A DNA stretch of 64,000 nucleotides from Akkermansia sp. (GTDB taxonomy: Bacteria; Verrucomicrobiota; Verrucomicrobiia; Verrucomicrobiales; Akkermansiaceae), in the NCBI GenBank assembly GCA_017435505.1, contig JAFSEZ010000023.1, forward strand, positions 43,565-107,564. The letters run 5' to 3'. Positions 32,101-40,884 of this stretch are shown here, piece by piece (the first letter of the stretch is position 1; each line of letters opens with the position of its first letter). The notes below the pieces were generated by a model, which did not search any database, was not told the origin of the DNA, and saw only the letters and a list, made by a program, of their open reading frames with translations. A program made the translations under genes and the position numbers.

Positions 32101-33216
32101 TTATAAGTGAGAATCAGGGGTTAATTCCGGACGCGGGGGAGCTACCGTGAGCGGAGCATCCAGCGTGGGTACAAATTGATCATTGAGCCAATGAAGCATG
32201 GATACAGCAGCCGTATCTTCATCGCGCAGCAAACCGACATCCACCAAGCGGGGGGTACCATCTAAGCTGCGCCCAACAGGCACGGAGCGGTGCGTTGCAT
32301 CCACCGAATCATTCGGGCCGGCCATGGTCCACACTTCGCGCAAGTCGCAAGGTAATTGGCGGTAAATCGTGAGTGCATCCTTCATGGTACTCACGGGGTT
32401 ATCCTGCACCAAATTAACAACGAGCACGGGTATATTGCGGCTGATACGAGATGCGCTTTCCACCGGGGCAACATCAAAGCATTCAATTCCCACGCAGCTA
32501 TTCATGCGCATATCCATGAGCCAAATCGTGAGCGGAGAAAGCGCACCACCGGGCAATGTTCGTTGTATTGATTCTCGCAGAGAAGCACAGGCATCTATCG
32601 AAATAAGCCCGCGAATGCGCGGTTCTACTGCTGCGGCCTGGAGCATGAGACCGGCTCCATACCCCTGACCTACTGCTACAATGACGGGATTTTCTTCCCC
32701 GCTGCGGCGCTCCAGTTCATCTATCAGTTTGGGGACGTCTGCACTTTCCTTTAGTCCATGGGTGCAGTAGGGGCGGCGGTCGTTCACCCCGCGCGAATCC
32801 CACAACACGCACTTGAGGCCGGCAGCGGTAAAGGATTCTGCCAAAGGCAGTGCGGAGCGAATACCATGATCCCAATCCACGCAAATGAGTACATAGTCTA
32901 TGCGCCCCAAATCATCTGCTTTATTCACCGTCAAATCACCGATAACCGTCAACTGGCGGGATGATTCTTCGCCCTCTTTCTCTGCGATGACGGCCTGCAC
33001 GGCACCACCATCCCAGCCTTTGAACTGAAAAGTTTCCAATTTGAGCCCCAATGCCTTGTTGGGCACATGAGAATACCCGACGTACGACTGGTTAATGGGT
33101 TGAAGAACGGGCTCTGTCAGCTCTTTTGAGCGATTCCACAGACACAGCGCAAACCCCATTGCTGTCAGCACGACAGCAAGCAGCATCAGACGCCCGGCTA
33201 GTGAGAAAAACTTCAT
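32101..33216 (-). CDS. Membrane-anchored alpha/beta-hydrolase-fold protein lacking the catalytic serine
   Basis: A 371-aa protein with one N-terminal membrane segment (about 7-27) and an alpha/beta-hydrolase-like domain outside. The nucleophile elbow reads VAVGQGYGAG, so the GxSxG serine is Gly here; another Ser near it does not fit the motif. It may be an inactive family member used for binding. Some hydrolase landmarks remain (LWDSRGVND, oxyanion region). First gene of the operon with the OmpA-like and HAD genes. Confidence 0.75.
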   Translation of the reverse strand: MKFFSLAGRLMLLAVVLTAMGFALCLWNRSKELTEPVLQPINQSYVGYSHVPNKALGLKLETFQFKGWDGGAVQAVIAEKEGEESSRQLTVIGDLTVNKADDLGRIDYVLICVDWDHGIRSALPLAESFTAAGLKCVLWDSRGVNDRRPYCTHGLKESADVPKLIDELERRSGEENPVIVAVGQGYGAGLMLQAAAVEPRIRGLISIDACASLRESIQRTLPGGALSPLTIWLMDMRMNSCVGIECFDVAPVESASRISRNIPVLVVNLVQDNPVSTMKDALTIYRQLPCDLREVWTMAGPNDSVDATHRSVPVGRSLDGTPRLVDVGLLRDEDTAAVSMLHWLNDQFVPTLDAPLTVAPPRPELTPDSHL

Positions 33217-33230
33217 GTGGATACTGCGGT

Positions 33231-33259
33231 ATTGTAGCAGGTCGCCCCTGCATCTTCAA
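33231..33259 (-). promoter_or_regulatory. Promoter of the hydrolase-OmpA-HAD operon
   Basis: On the minus strand TTGAAG (33259-33254), 17-bp spacer, TACAAT (33236-33231). Predicted start at 33224 leaves an 8-base leader to ATG 33216. Confidence 0.55.
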
Positions 33260-33314
33260 CTGCAAATTGAGCCATACCATTATTTATGCGCACACGCGCG
33301 CGAACGCTGAGTCG

Positions 33315-33347
33315 AAAAAACCGCGGTCGGACGCATCCGACCACGGT
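33315..33347 (-). terminator. Intrinsic terminator of rpmE
   Basis: ACCGTGGTCGG pairs with CCGACCGCGGT (one G-T) on the minus strand, followed by six Ts. Confidence 0.85.
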
Positions 33348-33379
33348 CTTGAACCTTAAAATAGAAAATTGTAGAAAAA

Positions 33380-33649
33380 TTAACCCAATGTGGGCTTCTT
33401 GGCACGACGAACAGAACCAAAACGCTTCTGGAACTTGTCGATACGGCCTTCGGTATCCACGAACTGGTTCTTACCCGTGAAGAAAGGGTGAGAATCGGAG
33501 GTGATGCCGCAGGAGACAACGTAGTGTTCAACACCATCAATAACCTCGGTCTTAGCGGAGGTGACAGTGGAGCGGGTGATAAAGCGACGGCCCGTGGTGA
33601 TGTCCACGAACACAACAGGATTGTACTTGGGATGGAGGTCTGCCTTCAT
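33380..33649 (-). CDS. rpmE: 50S ribosomal protein L31, type B
   Basis: An 89-aa ribosomal protein. MKADLHPKYNPVVFVD, SDSHPFFTGK and VDTEGRIDKFQKRFG are typical of L31. It lacks the CxxC zinc pairs of the type A protein, so it is the zinc-independent type B form (RpmE2/YkgM-like); in several bacteria that form is induced under zinc limitation. A near-perfect promoter and a terminator frame it as a single-gene unit. Confidence 0.95.
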   Translation of the reverse strand: MKADLHPKYNPVVFVDITTGRRFITRSTVTSAKTEVIDGVEHYVVSCGITSDSHPFFTGKNQFVDTEGRIDKFQKRFGSVRRAKKPTLG

Positions 33650-33688
33650 AATATGTTCCGGCTGCGTTACCGTCGCAGCGCGCGGTAA

Positions 33689-33716
33689 ATTATAACCACA
33701 ATCTTACTGATGTCAA
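33689..33716 (-). promoter_or_regulatory. rpmE promoter
   Basis: On the minus strand TTGACA (33716-33711), 16-bp spacer, TATAAT (33694-33689), both perfect consensus. The leader is about 33 bases. No Zur-like palindrome was recognised over it. The rest of the gap to fabH (33717-33906) shows no gene. Confidence 0.85.
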
Positions 33717-33906
33717 GCAAGATTCTACAGATAAGTTGATTTTTTCCGAAAAAGAAGCTGCAAATGACCATTTATCGAAAAAGAGAGAAAGAAAGAACGC
33801 AAAAAAAGCTCGCCATAGCTCTAGCTTTGTGATAGATTTGGGTCTGAAAGCGGGGAGTGGGCTGTGATAACGGCCTTGAAACATCCCCCTGCTCTCAATA
33901 CGAGTT

Positions 33907-34923
33907 ATGAACGATCTTACAAAGCCTTTCAAACGTCTGCCGGTAGCCCTGATTGGTACGGGGTCTTATGTACCGGAGCAGCGCCTCACCAACTCAGACT
34001 TGGAGAAAATGGTGGATACCTCTAACGAGTGGATTGTAGAGCGCACCGGCATTGAGGAGCGCCGCATCGCTGCCCCCAATGAAAAGACAAGCGATATGGC
34101 CACACAAGCGGCTCGCAAGGCAATGGAGGCAGCAGGAGTCAAGCCGGAAGAAATCGATTTGATTATCGTGGGCACGGTGACGCCCGATACGTTCACCCCC
34201 TCTACAGCTTGCTATGTACAAGCGAATTTGGGAGCAGTCAATGCTGCGGCATTTGATATTTCGGCCGCGTGTTCCAGTTTCTTGTTCGCGCTGAAGACAG
34301 CCGTGCAATACATCGGTTGCGGCCAAGCCCGCACCGCCCTGATTATTTCTTCGGAAAAGTTGAGTCACATTGTGAACTGGGAGGATCGCTCCACTTGTGT
34401 ACTCTTTGGCGATGGCGCCGGTGCTGCCGTGCTGCGCACAGGTACCGGCATTGAGGGCGATAGTGCTATTTTGGCCTCAGACATCGGCTCCGACGGCACG
34501 CTGACAGACCTGCTGATGGTACCCGGTGGCGGCTCTGCCATTCCGACCACGGAGGAAAACATACACGAGAAGTTGTACACCTTGGCCATGCGTGGCAATG
34601 AAGTATTCCGCCACGCAGTTGCGCATATGAAAGACTCTGCTCTTTCTCTCATCAACCGCACAGGCATCAAGCCGGAAGATGTGGCGCTGGTGATTCCGCA
34701 CCAAGCAAACCTGCGCATCATCAATGCCGTGGCTCAGCGTCTCGGTATCCCGCAGGACCGCGTGTTCATCAATCTGCAAAAGTACGGCAACACCTCCGGT
34801 GCAGCCTGCGCCATTGCTTTGGACGAAGCTATCCGCTCCGGCCGTGCCAAGAAGGGCGATATCGTGCTGATGGTCACCTTCGGGGCAGGTCTCACGTGGA
34901 GTTCCGCGGCCATCCGCCTGTGA
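33907..34923 (+). CDS. fabH: 3-oxoacyl-[acyl-carrier-protein] synthase III
   Basis: Initiates fatty-acid synthesis by condensing an acyl-CoA with malonyl-ACP. Of 338 aa. Catalytic triad C122 (SAACSS), H265 (IPHQAN) and N295 (YGNTSG). The usual TSNEWIVERTGIEERR segment is present (TSNEWIVERTG, IEERR). No plsX, fabD or acpP neighbours; it stands alone between rpmE and a bidirectional terminator. Confidence 0.96.
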   Translation: MNDLTKPFKRLPVALIGTGSYVPEQRLTNSDLEKMVDTSNEWIVERTGIEERRIAAPNEKTSDMATQAARKAMEAAGVKPEEIDLIIVGTVTPDTFTPSTACYVQANLGAVNAAAFDISAACSSFLFALKTAVQYIGCGQARTALIISSEKLSHIVNWEDRSTCVLFGDGAGAAVLRTGTGIEGDSAILASDIGSDGTLTDLLMVPGGGSAIPTTEENIHEKLYTLAMRGNEVFRHAVAHMKDSALSLINRTGIKPEDVALVIPHQANLRIINAVAQRLGIPQDRVFINLQKYGNTSGAACAIALDEAIRSGRAKKGDIVLMVTFGAGLTWSSAAIRL

Positions 34924-34933
34924 GTTTTCTCAT

Positions 34934-34999
34934 TTCCGACCACAAGTAAAACGCCCTCGGCTCATTCCGGCCGAGGGCGTTTTTTACATGTGGTCGGAA
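34934..34999 (+). terminator. Nested bidirectional terminator between fabH and the SGNH gene
   Basis: Inner stem ACGCCCTCGG/CCGAGGGCGT (34951-34980) flanked by A- and T-runs, enclosed by an outer inverted repeat TTCCGACCACA/TGTGGTCGGAA (34934-34944, 34989-34999). It serves the two convergent genes. Confidence 0.85.
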
Positions 35000-35000
35000 C

Positions 35001-35870
35001 TCAGCGAGCGCAATTTTTGGCATCGCGCACAATCACATCGCGAAACATCGATGTACTGCGGGCTCTGGAATCCAAATGCGTACCGTCCGTGAAATGCAGA
35101 GAGTTTCGCCAATAGGGAGTATTGTAATTCAACACAGGGATCTGCGCAAATTTAGCAATTTTGCAAGCAGCCTCATACGAAGCTTGATAGCGTGAGGCAT
35201 CGCTGACCGGCAGACGAACCATGCATATACGACCACCTTTTTGGCGTATCTTGCGCACGCCATCTATTACCCGCCTCCATTCTGTCTGTTCTTCGGCTGT
35301 CATGTCGTTCACCTGAACCAAGGGCTCAGGCGAAAGAGACGGAACAGCATCGCAGTTCGCGGAAGAATAATCCGCCCCAGGGCGCAGGATAAACTCCAAG
35401 TAGCTCAATATCAGATTGCTGGGTTTTGCCGCAACAGAAAAATGGGGGCTGCCTCGAAACACGCGAAAATCCCACTTTCTCGCATCAACGAGCACCAGTT
35501 CGTTGGGTTCATTCAAAATGTTGTTCGTTTCCAGAATATAGGTTGTTCCGGCAGGAAACTCCACCACATTCTCCATCAACTCCAAGCCGGACACGAAAGA
35601 GTTACCGGGGATTCCCAGCACAGCAGTTGTTTCATTCGAGCGGAAACGCTCCGTGATGGAAGATCCCATCATGAGAGTATCCCCTTTCAACTTTTGAATA
35701 TTCTGCAAACGAATCAAAGAGATTTCTAAGCCCAGAGGCGCCACAAAGTTGCCGCGATGATTTTCCAGCCAACAGAAAAGGCTACGCTGTATTCCCAAAC
35801 AGGCCAAACACCCCAGTATTGCGGTCAATACAAGGTACCAACGCCTTTTCTTTTTGAGGGTAACGTTCAT
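35001..35870 (-). CDS. SGNH/AlgJ-like acyl-esterase or transferase partner of the second MBOAT
   Basis: A 289-aa protein with an N-terminal membrane anchor (about 12-30). SGNH-type residues: S71 or S72 in LMMGSSITERF, N in LETNN, and a D-x-x-H-like pair in FTDGTHLDSR. It resembles the AlgJ/AlgX-like partners of MBOAT proteins more than the DUF459 type at 6.4-8.7 kb. Its ATG shares one base with the MBOAT stop (TGATG), so the pair is translationally coupled. Confidence 0.75.
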   Translation of the reverse strand: MNVTLKKKRRWYLVLTAILGCLACLGIQRSLFCWLENHRGNFVAPLGLEISLIRLQNIQKLKGDTLMMGSSITERFRSNETTAVLGIPGNSFVSGLELMENVVEFPAGTTYILETNNILNEPNELVLVDARKWDFRVFRGSPHFSVAAKPSNLILSYLEFILRPGADYSSANCDAVPSLSPEPLVQVNDMTAEEQTEWRRVIDGVRKIRQKGGRICMVRLPVSDASRYQASYEAACKIAKFAQIPVLNYNTPYWRNSLHFTDGTHLDSRARSTSMFRDVIVRDAKNCAR

Positions 35871-37348
35871 CAGAATTGAAAATAAACAAAGCCGGATTGA
35901 GGCCCGGAGTTCGTGAGAATCATAAAGAGCATGAATCCATACACAAGCGCTCCCGGATATGACAGGGAACCTCGATAAACCGGCAGGTGTTGCTGTTTAT
36001 TTTCGCGCATCCAGCCCCATATGTGATACACGAGAACAAAGGAGGAAAAAAGGAGCACACAATACACATACGTGCTCATGAATACGCCAGATAAAGAGGT
36101 ACAGAAATTCGTACACACTTGCCGGAAAAACAGCTCCACCATCTCTATATCGGGCATCAGGAACGTAATCCACAAGGAGCACACAACAAACAAGCAGTAC
36201 GGAATTGATATCCACTGCGGAATCCTCAACTTTTTCCCCCAAGTTGTCTGCCCGACCAAACGTTCCAAGGCCAGGACAAGACCATGCAGGCTACCCCACA
36301 ACGCGAACTTCCAATCAGCCCCATGCCAAAGGCCACCCAAAAACATCACCAGAAAAAGATTGACGTAGGTGCGTGCGCGACCTTTTCTATTCCCCCCCAA
36401 TGGGATGTACAAATAATCTCTGAGCCAGGCAGAAAGGGTCATATTCCAGCGCTGCCAGAATTGCGTAAGACTTGTGCTGATGTAGGGGAAATTAAAATTG
36501 ATGGGGAAGCGATACCCAAACAATGATGCCAATCCTATGGCTATCATCGAATATCCGCAAAAATCTGCAAAAATTTGCACGCTATAGCCCAAAAGAAGAA
36601 TCAAAAGAATAATGCCATCAGAACTCTGTACATACTGAGCAGATACCAGCATCTCTGTTACCGGGGCTAAATTATCGGCCACCACCATTTTGAAGAAATA
36701 CCCCGTAATCAAATAACGGCAGGCGCGAGACCAATCAATGGCATGCCAAAGTTTTTCTTTGAGTTGCGGCCAAAAATAGTGAGCTTTGATAATGGGGCCT
36801 GCAATCAGTTGTGGGAACATAAGCAGATACAAGCCCATATCACGCAGCGTGGTTATATACAGGCCGGATTTTTTATGGGTGGCCAGCATCCCGTCATATG
36901 CATGTACCTTGCCACGGCTCATATCAACAACCATGCTGATACCATGAAAAGTATAAAAAGAAATACCAATGGGTAGAGGTATTGAGCATGCCCACTGCAC
37001 CCAGGAATCAGGAATGCCGGGAACCAGTCCCAGCATCAAGCCTGCATACTTAAAGATACCCAGCAGCAGTAAATTAGCAGCAACAGTTCCTTTCACCCAT
37101 CGTTTTACACCACTTTCATCTCCCGCTATTCGCTTTCGCAGGATATGTACTGTAGCTACAGCATTGCCCCCGCAGGATAAAAGGAGAAGAATAAGTAAAC
37201 GCCAATCTTCCCAAGCATAAAAAACGGCGCTGGCGATGATAAATACCGTTGTCTGTATACACTTCCGAGCTGCACATTGTGGCACAGAATAGAAGCAAAT
37301 CAAGGTTATCACCAAGAGTATGATAAACTCCCACGAATTGAACAGCAC
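35870..37348 (-). CDS. MBOAT family membrane O-acyltransferase, second copy
   Basis: A 492-aa polytopic protein with the same signature as the 4961 gene: FWQRWNMTLSAWLRDYLYIP (split: FWQRWNMTL, SAWLRDYLYIP), GGNRKG, and GGLWHGADWKF with the presumed catalytic His. The first MBOAT's HRWH is QRWN here, so the upstream His is not conserved. Start is GTG at 37348, giving the usual MLFNSWEF beginning; no ATG fits. The gap 37349-37501 contains no gene and no clear promoter. Confidence 0.88.
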   Translation of the reverse strand: MLFNSWEFIILLVITLICFYSVPQCAARKCIQTTVFIIASAVFYAWEDWRLLILLLLSCGGNAVATVHILRKRIAGDESGVKRWVKGTVAANLLLLGIFKYAGLMLGLVPGIPDSWVQWACSIPLPIGISFYTFHGISMVVDMSRGKVHAYDGMLATHKKSGLYITTLRDMGLYLLMFPQLIAGPIIKAHYFWPQLKEKLWHAIDWSRACRYLITGYFFKMVVADNLAPVTEMLVSAQYVQSSDGIILLILLLGYSVQIFADFCGYSMIAIGLASLFGYRFPINFNFPYISTSLTQFWQRWNMTLSAWLRDYLYIPLGGNRKGRARTYVNLFLVMFLGGLWHGADWKFALWGSLHGLVLALERLVGQTTWGKKLRIPQWISIPYCLFVVCSLWITFLMPDIEMVELFFRQVCTNFCTSLSGVFMSTYVYCVLLFSSFVLVYHIWGWMRENKQQHLPVYRGSLSYPGALVYGFMLFMILTNSGPQSGFVYFQF

Positions 37349-37501
37349 AGCAGTATTTATTTAGTTTGTTTCGCGCGCCGAGTATATCGCATTCCAAATG
37401 CGATGTACAGCAAAAAGTTCTCAAAAGAGCCCGTGCTTTGGTGGCGGGATTCTTTTGAAATATCCTCCTGCTGCATACGGTTTTGCGCCAAGGGATGGTA
37501 A

Positions 37502-38314
37502 TTATGATAAATAGATTTCCTCCAAATCATCCGGCACATAGATAGAGCCGGCGAAATGAGTTGCCGCTTCAAGGGAATAAGCGAACTTACGGGATGCAAG
37601 AGTTTTATCCTCCGTATGGTAAAGAAGAAGATTTTTGACCTGCAAATCTGCGGCCAAGCGGCCGGCATCGAGCGCGGTACTGTGGTGTTTTTCGTATGGT
37701 TTGAAGCGTTCGCGATCCGAATAAAGGCAAAAAGCCTCGCACAGCAACCAATCAGCCCGCTCCGCGTAGCATCGGGTTCGCTCATTGAATGGCTCATCCC
37801 CAAGGCATACCAGAGCTAAATCTCCGGGAAGAAGTAAACGGAATCCAAATTGCAAAGCTTTGGTAGAACCAATATCGAAAGCCGTGACAGGCATCCCCCC
37901 CAAGACGGTGAAGGATGCGTCATCTTCCAGGGGATGAAGCAAAATATCCACGCCCAAATGAGCACAGACCTTTCCGGGGAGCGTGTGCCGACAAATAACT
38001 TCCAACACCTCCAATACCGAAGCAGCCCCCCAAACGTGAAGAGAGTCGGCATACTTCCCGCCATTCATAGCCTGCGCAACCATGCGCACTACCCACACAC
38101 AGCCAAGAATATGATCCGTGTGCGCGTGCGTGACAAAAAGGTTGTGAATACTCTGCAATGGTATCCCGGCTTTTTCTAATTGAGACAAAATGGCATTGCC
38201 ACCGCCGGCATCCACCAAGAATGTTTCATCCTTACATTGCAACGCAAAACAGGTGTTGTAGCAACGGGTCACCGCCGCATTGCCGGTGCCCAGCATGGTC
38301 AGTTTCACACTCAT
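37502..38314 (-). CDS. Metallo-beta-lactamase-fold hydrolase (RNase Z-like)
   Basis: A 270-aa cytosolic protein. Metal ligands in THAHTDH (about 62-68), a later Asp region in LVCLGDEP, and His in HHSTA and YHTED. MLGTGNA at the start is typical of the RNase Z/ElaC group. It may process tRNA 3' ends (tRNA-Asn is encoded next to it), but many relatives act on small molecules, so the substrate is open. Confidence 0.82.
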   Translation of the reverse strand: MSVKLTMLGTGNAAVTRCYNTCFALQCKDETFLVDAGGGNAILSQLEKAGIPLQSIHNLFVTHAHTDHILGCVWVVRMVAQAMNGGKYADSLHVWGAASVLEVLEVICRHTLPGKVCAHLGVDILLHPLEDDASFTVLGGMPVTAFDIGSTKALQFGFRLLLPGDLALVCLGDEPFNERTRCYAERADWLLCEAFCLYSDRERFKPYEKHHSTALDAGRLAADLQVKNLLLYHTEDKTLASRKFAYSLEAATHFAGSIYVPDDLEEIYLS

Positions 38315-38322
38315 CGGGGTTG

Positions 38323-38350
38323 ATTGTAAAACGGCTCATGCAAAAAGCAA
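38323..38350 (-). promoter_or_regulatory. Promoter of the MBL hydrolase gene
   Basis: On the minus strand TTGCTT (38350-38345), 16-bp spacer, TACAAT (38328-38323). Predicted start at 38316, two bases before ATG 38314. It lies just beyond the tRNA terminator. Confidence 0.5.
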
Positions 38351-38353
38351 GCA

Positions 38354-38394
38354 AAAACATGAGAGGCTCGCATACTCTTGTATGCAAGCCTCTC
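38354..38394 (-). terminator. Terminator of tRNA-Asn
   Basis: Minus strand: GAGAGGCTTGCATAC pairs with GTATGCGAGCCTCTC (one G-T wobble) with a 4-base loop, then ATG and five Ts. Confidence 0.85.
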
Positions 38395-38398
38395 TTTC

Positions 38399-38470
38399 CT
38401 CCGGCGGTTGGGATCGAACCAACGACCTAGTGATTAACAGTCACCCGCTCTCCCGCTGAGCTACGCCGGA
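38399..38470 (-). tRNA. tRNA-Asn (anticodon GTT)
   Basis: Full cloverleaf on the minus strand: acceptor TCCGGCG/CGCCGGA, D arm GCTC/GAGC, anticodon arm GGTGA-CTGTTAA-TCACT with GTT at 34-36, T arm GTTGG-TTCGATC-CCAAC, discriminator G. The CCA end is not encoded. 72 nt. Confidence 0.96.
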
Positions 38471-38502
38471 TTTGCTATCCCCATCGGAATGGGTGCGGGC
38501 GA

Positions 38503-38531
38503 ATCTTACTCCTATTCGCGGAGGATTGCAA
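38503..38531 (-). promoter_or_regulatory. tRNA-Asn promoter
   Basis: On the minus strand TTGCAA (38531-38526), 17-bp spacer, TAAGAT (38508-38503); start about 26 bases before the tRNA 5' end. Confidence 0.55.
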
Positions 38532-38605
38532 GCTTTTTTTGAAAAAAAATACAATTTTTTATGAAATAGAATTGCAAGGGAGCTCAAATTGAGGTAAAAA
38601 GAGCC

Positions 38606-39367
38606 ATGCAATGTAGTTCAGCTCCAAAGGGTAGCCTTTATTTTGAACTTTTTGGCGTTCCCGTACTCATAAAGCCGTCTTCTTGGATTGTGTTGGCATT
38701 GTTGGGTGGCGGATTGGGCATCAGCAACGGCACAGATGTATCAAACGTACTCATATTTGTGGTATCGGGCATGCTTTGTCTGCTGGTACACGAGTTTGGG
38801 CATGCGCTTGCGGGGCGCTCTTTAGGGAGTGGTGCTCCCGTTATTGAAATAGCCGGCTTGGGGGGTGCTACCTACACCCCCTATCCACCGCAAACACGGC
38901 GGGGATACTTTCTGATGGTGCTGGCAGGGCCGCTTGCCTCTCTCATTCTGGGAATGGTCGGTGGCTTCATCATGGGGTTACTGCATCTGGGTAATCCGAT
39001 AGCGGGCATCGTTTTTTCTCTTTGTGCTCCCTTAGGGCTCAGCATGCCGGAATGGGTTACAATGCCATTTTACGAAGCGCTGCAAGCAGATGCTATCTCG
39101 CCGTTTCTCGGCAACTGCTACATGACTTTATTTATCATCTGCGTGTACTGGAGCATCTTCAACTTGCTTCCGATTTTTCCGTTGGATGGCGGCAAGCTTT
39201 TGGGCACCATATTGGATAATTATCGTATTGCCAGCATCGTAGGTTTGGTAGCATCCGCGATACTGTGCTTACTCAGTCTCCGATTTGGCCTGTGGTTCAC
39301 CACCTTGCTTATGGGCTATCTGGCAGTCATCAACTGGCAGTATTTGCGCAGCTTCCGCAAGGAATAA
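38606..39367 (+). CDS. M50 (site-2 protease-like) membrane metalloprotease
   Basis: A 253-aa polytopic membrane protein with HEFGH at 62-66 and the second zinc motif [17 protein letters not shown] ([11 protein letters not shown]) near 190. It has no PDZ or CBS domain, so it is a minimal S2P-like form. Targets are unknown. A GAGGT lies ten bases before the ATG. Separated from aroC by 49 bases containing the aroC promoter. Confidence 0.88.
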   Translation: MQCSSAPKGSLYFELFGVPVLIKPSSWIVLALLGGGLGISNGTDVSNVLIFVVSGMLCLLVHEFGHALAGRSLGSGAPVIEIAGLGGATYTPYPPQTRRGYFLMVLAGPLASLILGMVGGFIMGLLHLGNPIAGIVFSLCAPLGLSMPEWVTMPFYEALQADAISPFLGNCYMTLFIICVYWSIFNLLPIFPLDGGKLLGTILDNYRIASIVGLVASAILCLLSLRFGLWFTTLLMGYLAVINWQYLRSFRKE

Positions 39368-39374
39368 TCTGCGC

Positions 39375-39403
39375 TTGCTTTTCCCGCGCGCATCATGTAT
39401 CAT
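39375..39403 (+). promoter_or_regulatory. aroC promoter
   Basis: TTGCTT (39375-39380), 17-bp spacer, TATCAT (39398-39403). Predicted leader of 7 bases to ATG 39417. Confidence 0.5.
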
Positions 39404-39416
39404 CCCCGCACGTATT

Positions 39417-40505
39417 ATGTCCAGTTCATTCGGTTCCATTTTCAAAATCAGCACATGGGGAGAATCTCACGGAGCGGGAGTTGGTGTCGTGATAGATGGG
39501 TGTCCCTCTCGCGTTCCCTTGCTTGCAGAGGATATTCAGCGTGAACTGGATCGCCGACGTCCGGGGCAAAGCGATATTGTCACCCCCCGCACAGAAGAAG
39601 ACAGGGTGGAGATACTCAGCGGAGTGTTGGAAGGTATGACTTTGGGCACACCCATTGCCCTGTTGGTGCGCAACAAAGACCATCGTTCCTCAGCCTACGA
39701 TGAAATGCAGCACACGTACCGCCCCTCACACGCCGATTACTGCTACGATGCCAAATACGGCATCCGCGCATGGGCCGGCGGTGGGCGCGCAAGCGCACGC
39801 GAGACAATCGCCCGCGTGGCCGCCGGAGCTGTAGCCCGCGCCGTGGTAAAAGCACTTTTTCCCTCCACAGATGTATTAGCCTGGGTGCAACAGGTACGTG
39901 ACTGCGTATGCCCCACCTCGCCCGCCGAAGTGCAACGGGAAACAGTAGAGAGCAACATCGTGCGCACGGCAGACGCAGCCATGGCAGAAAAAATGGTCCA
40001 ACTTATCCGTGCAGCCCGCAACGCGGGGGATTCGCTCGGCGGTGTTGTGGCCTGCACAGTACGCAACTGCCCCGTGGGCTTGGGTGACCCGGTCTTCGAC
40101 AAATTGGAGGCCACGCTTGCTCATGCCATGATGAGCATTCCCGCCTGCAAGGGATTTGAGGTCGGCTCCGGCTTTGCAGCCGCCAAACTGCGTGGCAGCG
40201 AGCACAACGATGTCTTTTACATGGAGGGCGAGCGCGTACGCACACGAACCAACCGCTCCGGCGGGATTCAGGGTGGCATCTCCAACGGAGAGGACATCAA
40301 CCTACGCATGGCATTCAAACCCACGGCCACGCTCATGGTGGAGCAAGATACAGTGAATGATGAGCACCAAGAGGTGAAATTGCGAGGAAAAGGCCGCCAC
40401 GATCCCTGCGTTCTCCCACGAGCTGTCCCCGTGGTAGAAGCCATGGCTTGGATAGTACTGTGTGATCATGTACTCCGCCAGCAGAGCGTATCGTGCCTTG
40501 CGTGA
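39417..40505 (+). CDS. aroC: Chorismate synthase
   Basis: Last step of the shikimate pathway (EPSP to chorismate, reduced flavin-dependent). Of 362 aa. Begins [17 protein letters not shown], with GGRASARET, the serine-rich flavin-binding regions, and [16 protein letters not shown] (split: [16 protein letters not shown]) later. The frame is open 44 codons upstream into the M50 gene, but ATG 39417 gives the universal family start. Confidence 0.96.
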   Translation: MSSSFGSIFKISTWGESHGAGVGVVIDGCPSRVPLLAEDIQRELDRRRPGQSDIVTPRTEEDRVEILSGVLEGMTLGTPIALLVRNKDHRSSAYDEMQHTYRPSHADYCYDAKYGIRAWAGGGRASARETIARVAAGAVARAVVKALFPSTDVLAWVQQVRDCVCPTSPAEVQRETVESNIVRTADAAMAEKMVQLIRAARNAGDSLGGVVACTVRNCPVGLGDPVFDKLEATLAHAMMSIPACKGFEVGSGFAAAKLRGSEHNDVFYMEGERVRTRTNRSGGIQGGISNGEDINLRMAFKPTATLMVEQDTVNDEHQEVKLRGKGRHDPCVLPRAVPVVEAMAWIVLCDHVLRQQSVSCLA

Positions 40506-40518
40506 AAGCCTGCGCGGC

Positions 40519-40546
40519 TTGACATAACCCTTTAATATGATAGAAT
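40519..40546 (+). promoter_or_regulatory. Promoter of the small membrane protein gene
   Basis: TTGACA (40519-40524), 16-bp spacer, TAGAAT (40541-40546). The predicted first base is exactly the A of ATG 40553, so the message should be leaderless. Confidence 0.75.
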
Positions 40547-40552
40547 AAGCGC

Positions 40553-40864
40553 ATGGGAATAGCGGTTTTACTGGGATATTTGAGCTCTGCTTTTTTTATC
40601 TTCAGCGGGCTTATCAATATGGTGAGTTATCTCAAAAGCTCTCCCCAAATGACTGATTATGCCGCCTTCCTGAACACACTGGCAACGAATGGCTGGGGAT
40701 TGGCCGTGGGCACTGCACTTTACTTGCTTACCCAAATTGCCCTGCAATGTGAAAAACAAGCAGTCATGGGTAGTTCCCCCGTGCTGTTGACCAATGAAGC
40801 CGGAGGCAGAGAAAAAACCAAACAGAAGGCAGTGCAAAAAGCATCTGCCGACCTAGGTGACTAA
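40553..40864 (+). CDS. Small membrane protein of unknown function
   Basis: Not recognised. Of 103 aa with two membrane segments (about 4-26 and 48-66) and a charged Lys/Glu-rich C-terminal tail. It has its own strong promoter and is followed 20 bases later by the kinase-like gene, probably in one transcript. Confidence 0.6.
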   Translation: MGIAVLLGYLSSAFFIFSGLINMVSYLKSSPQMTDYAAFLNTLATNGWGLAVGTALYLLTQIALQCEKQAVMGSSPVLLTNEAGGREKTKQKAVQKASADLGD

Positions 40865-40884
40865 TAACGCACGCCGCCCGCACC

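Noticed and set aside
30664..32106. 480-codon open frame antisense to the OmpA-like gene
   Set aside because: No start context or domain; the minus-strand gene has anchor, linker and OmpA domain.
33690..33932. 80-codon minus-strand frame upstream of rpmE
   Set aside because: It covers the fabH start and the rpmE promoter and has no recognisable features.
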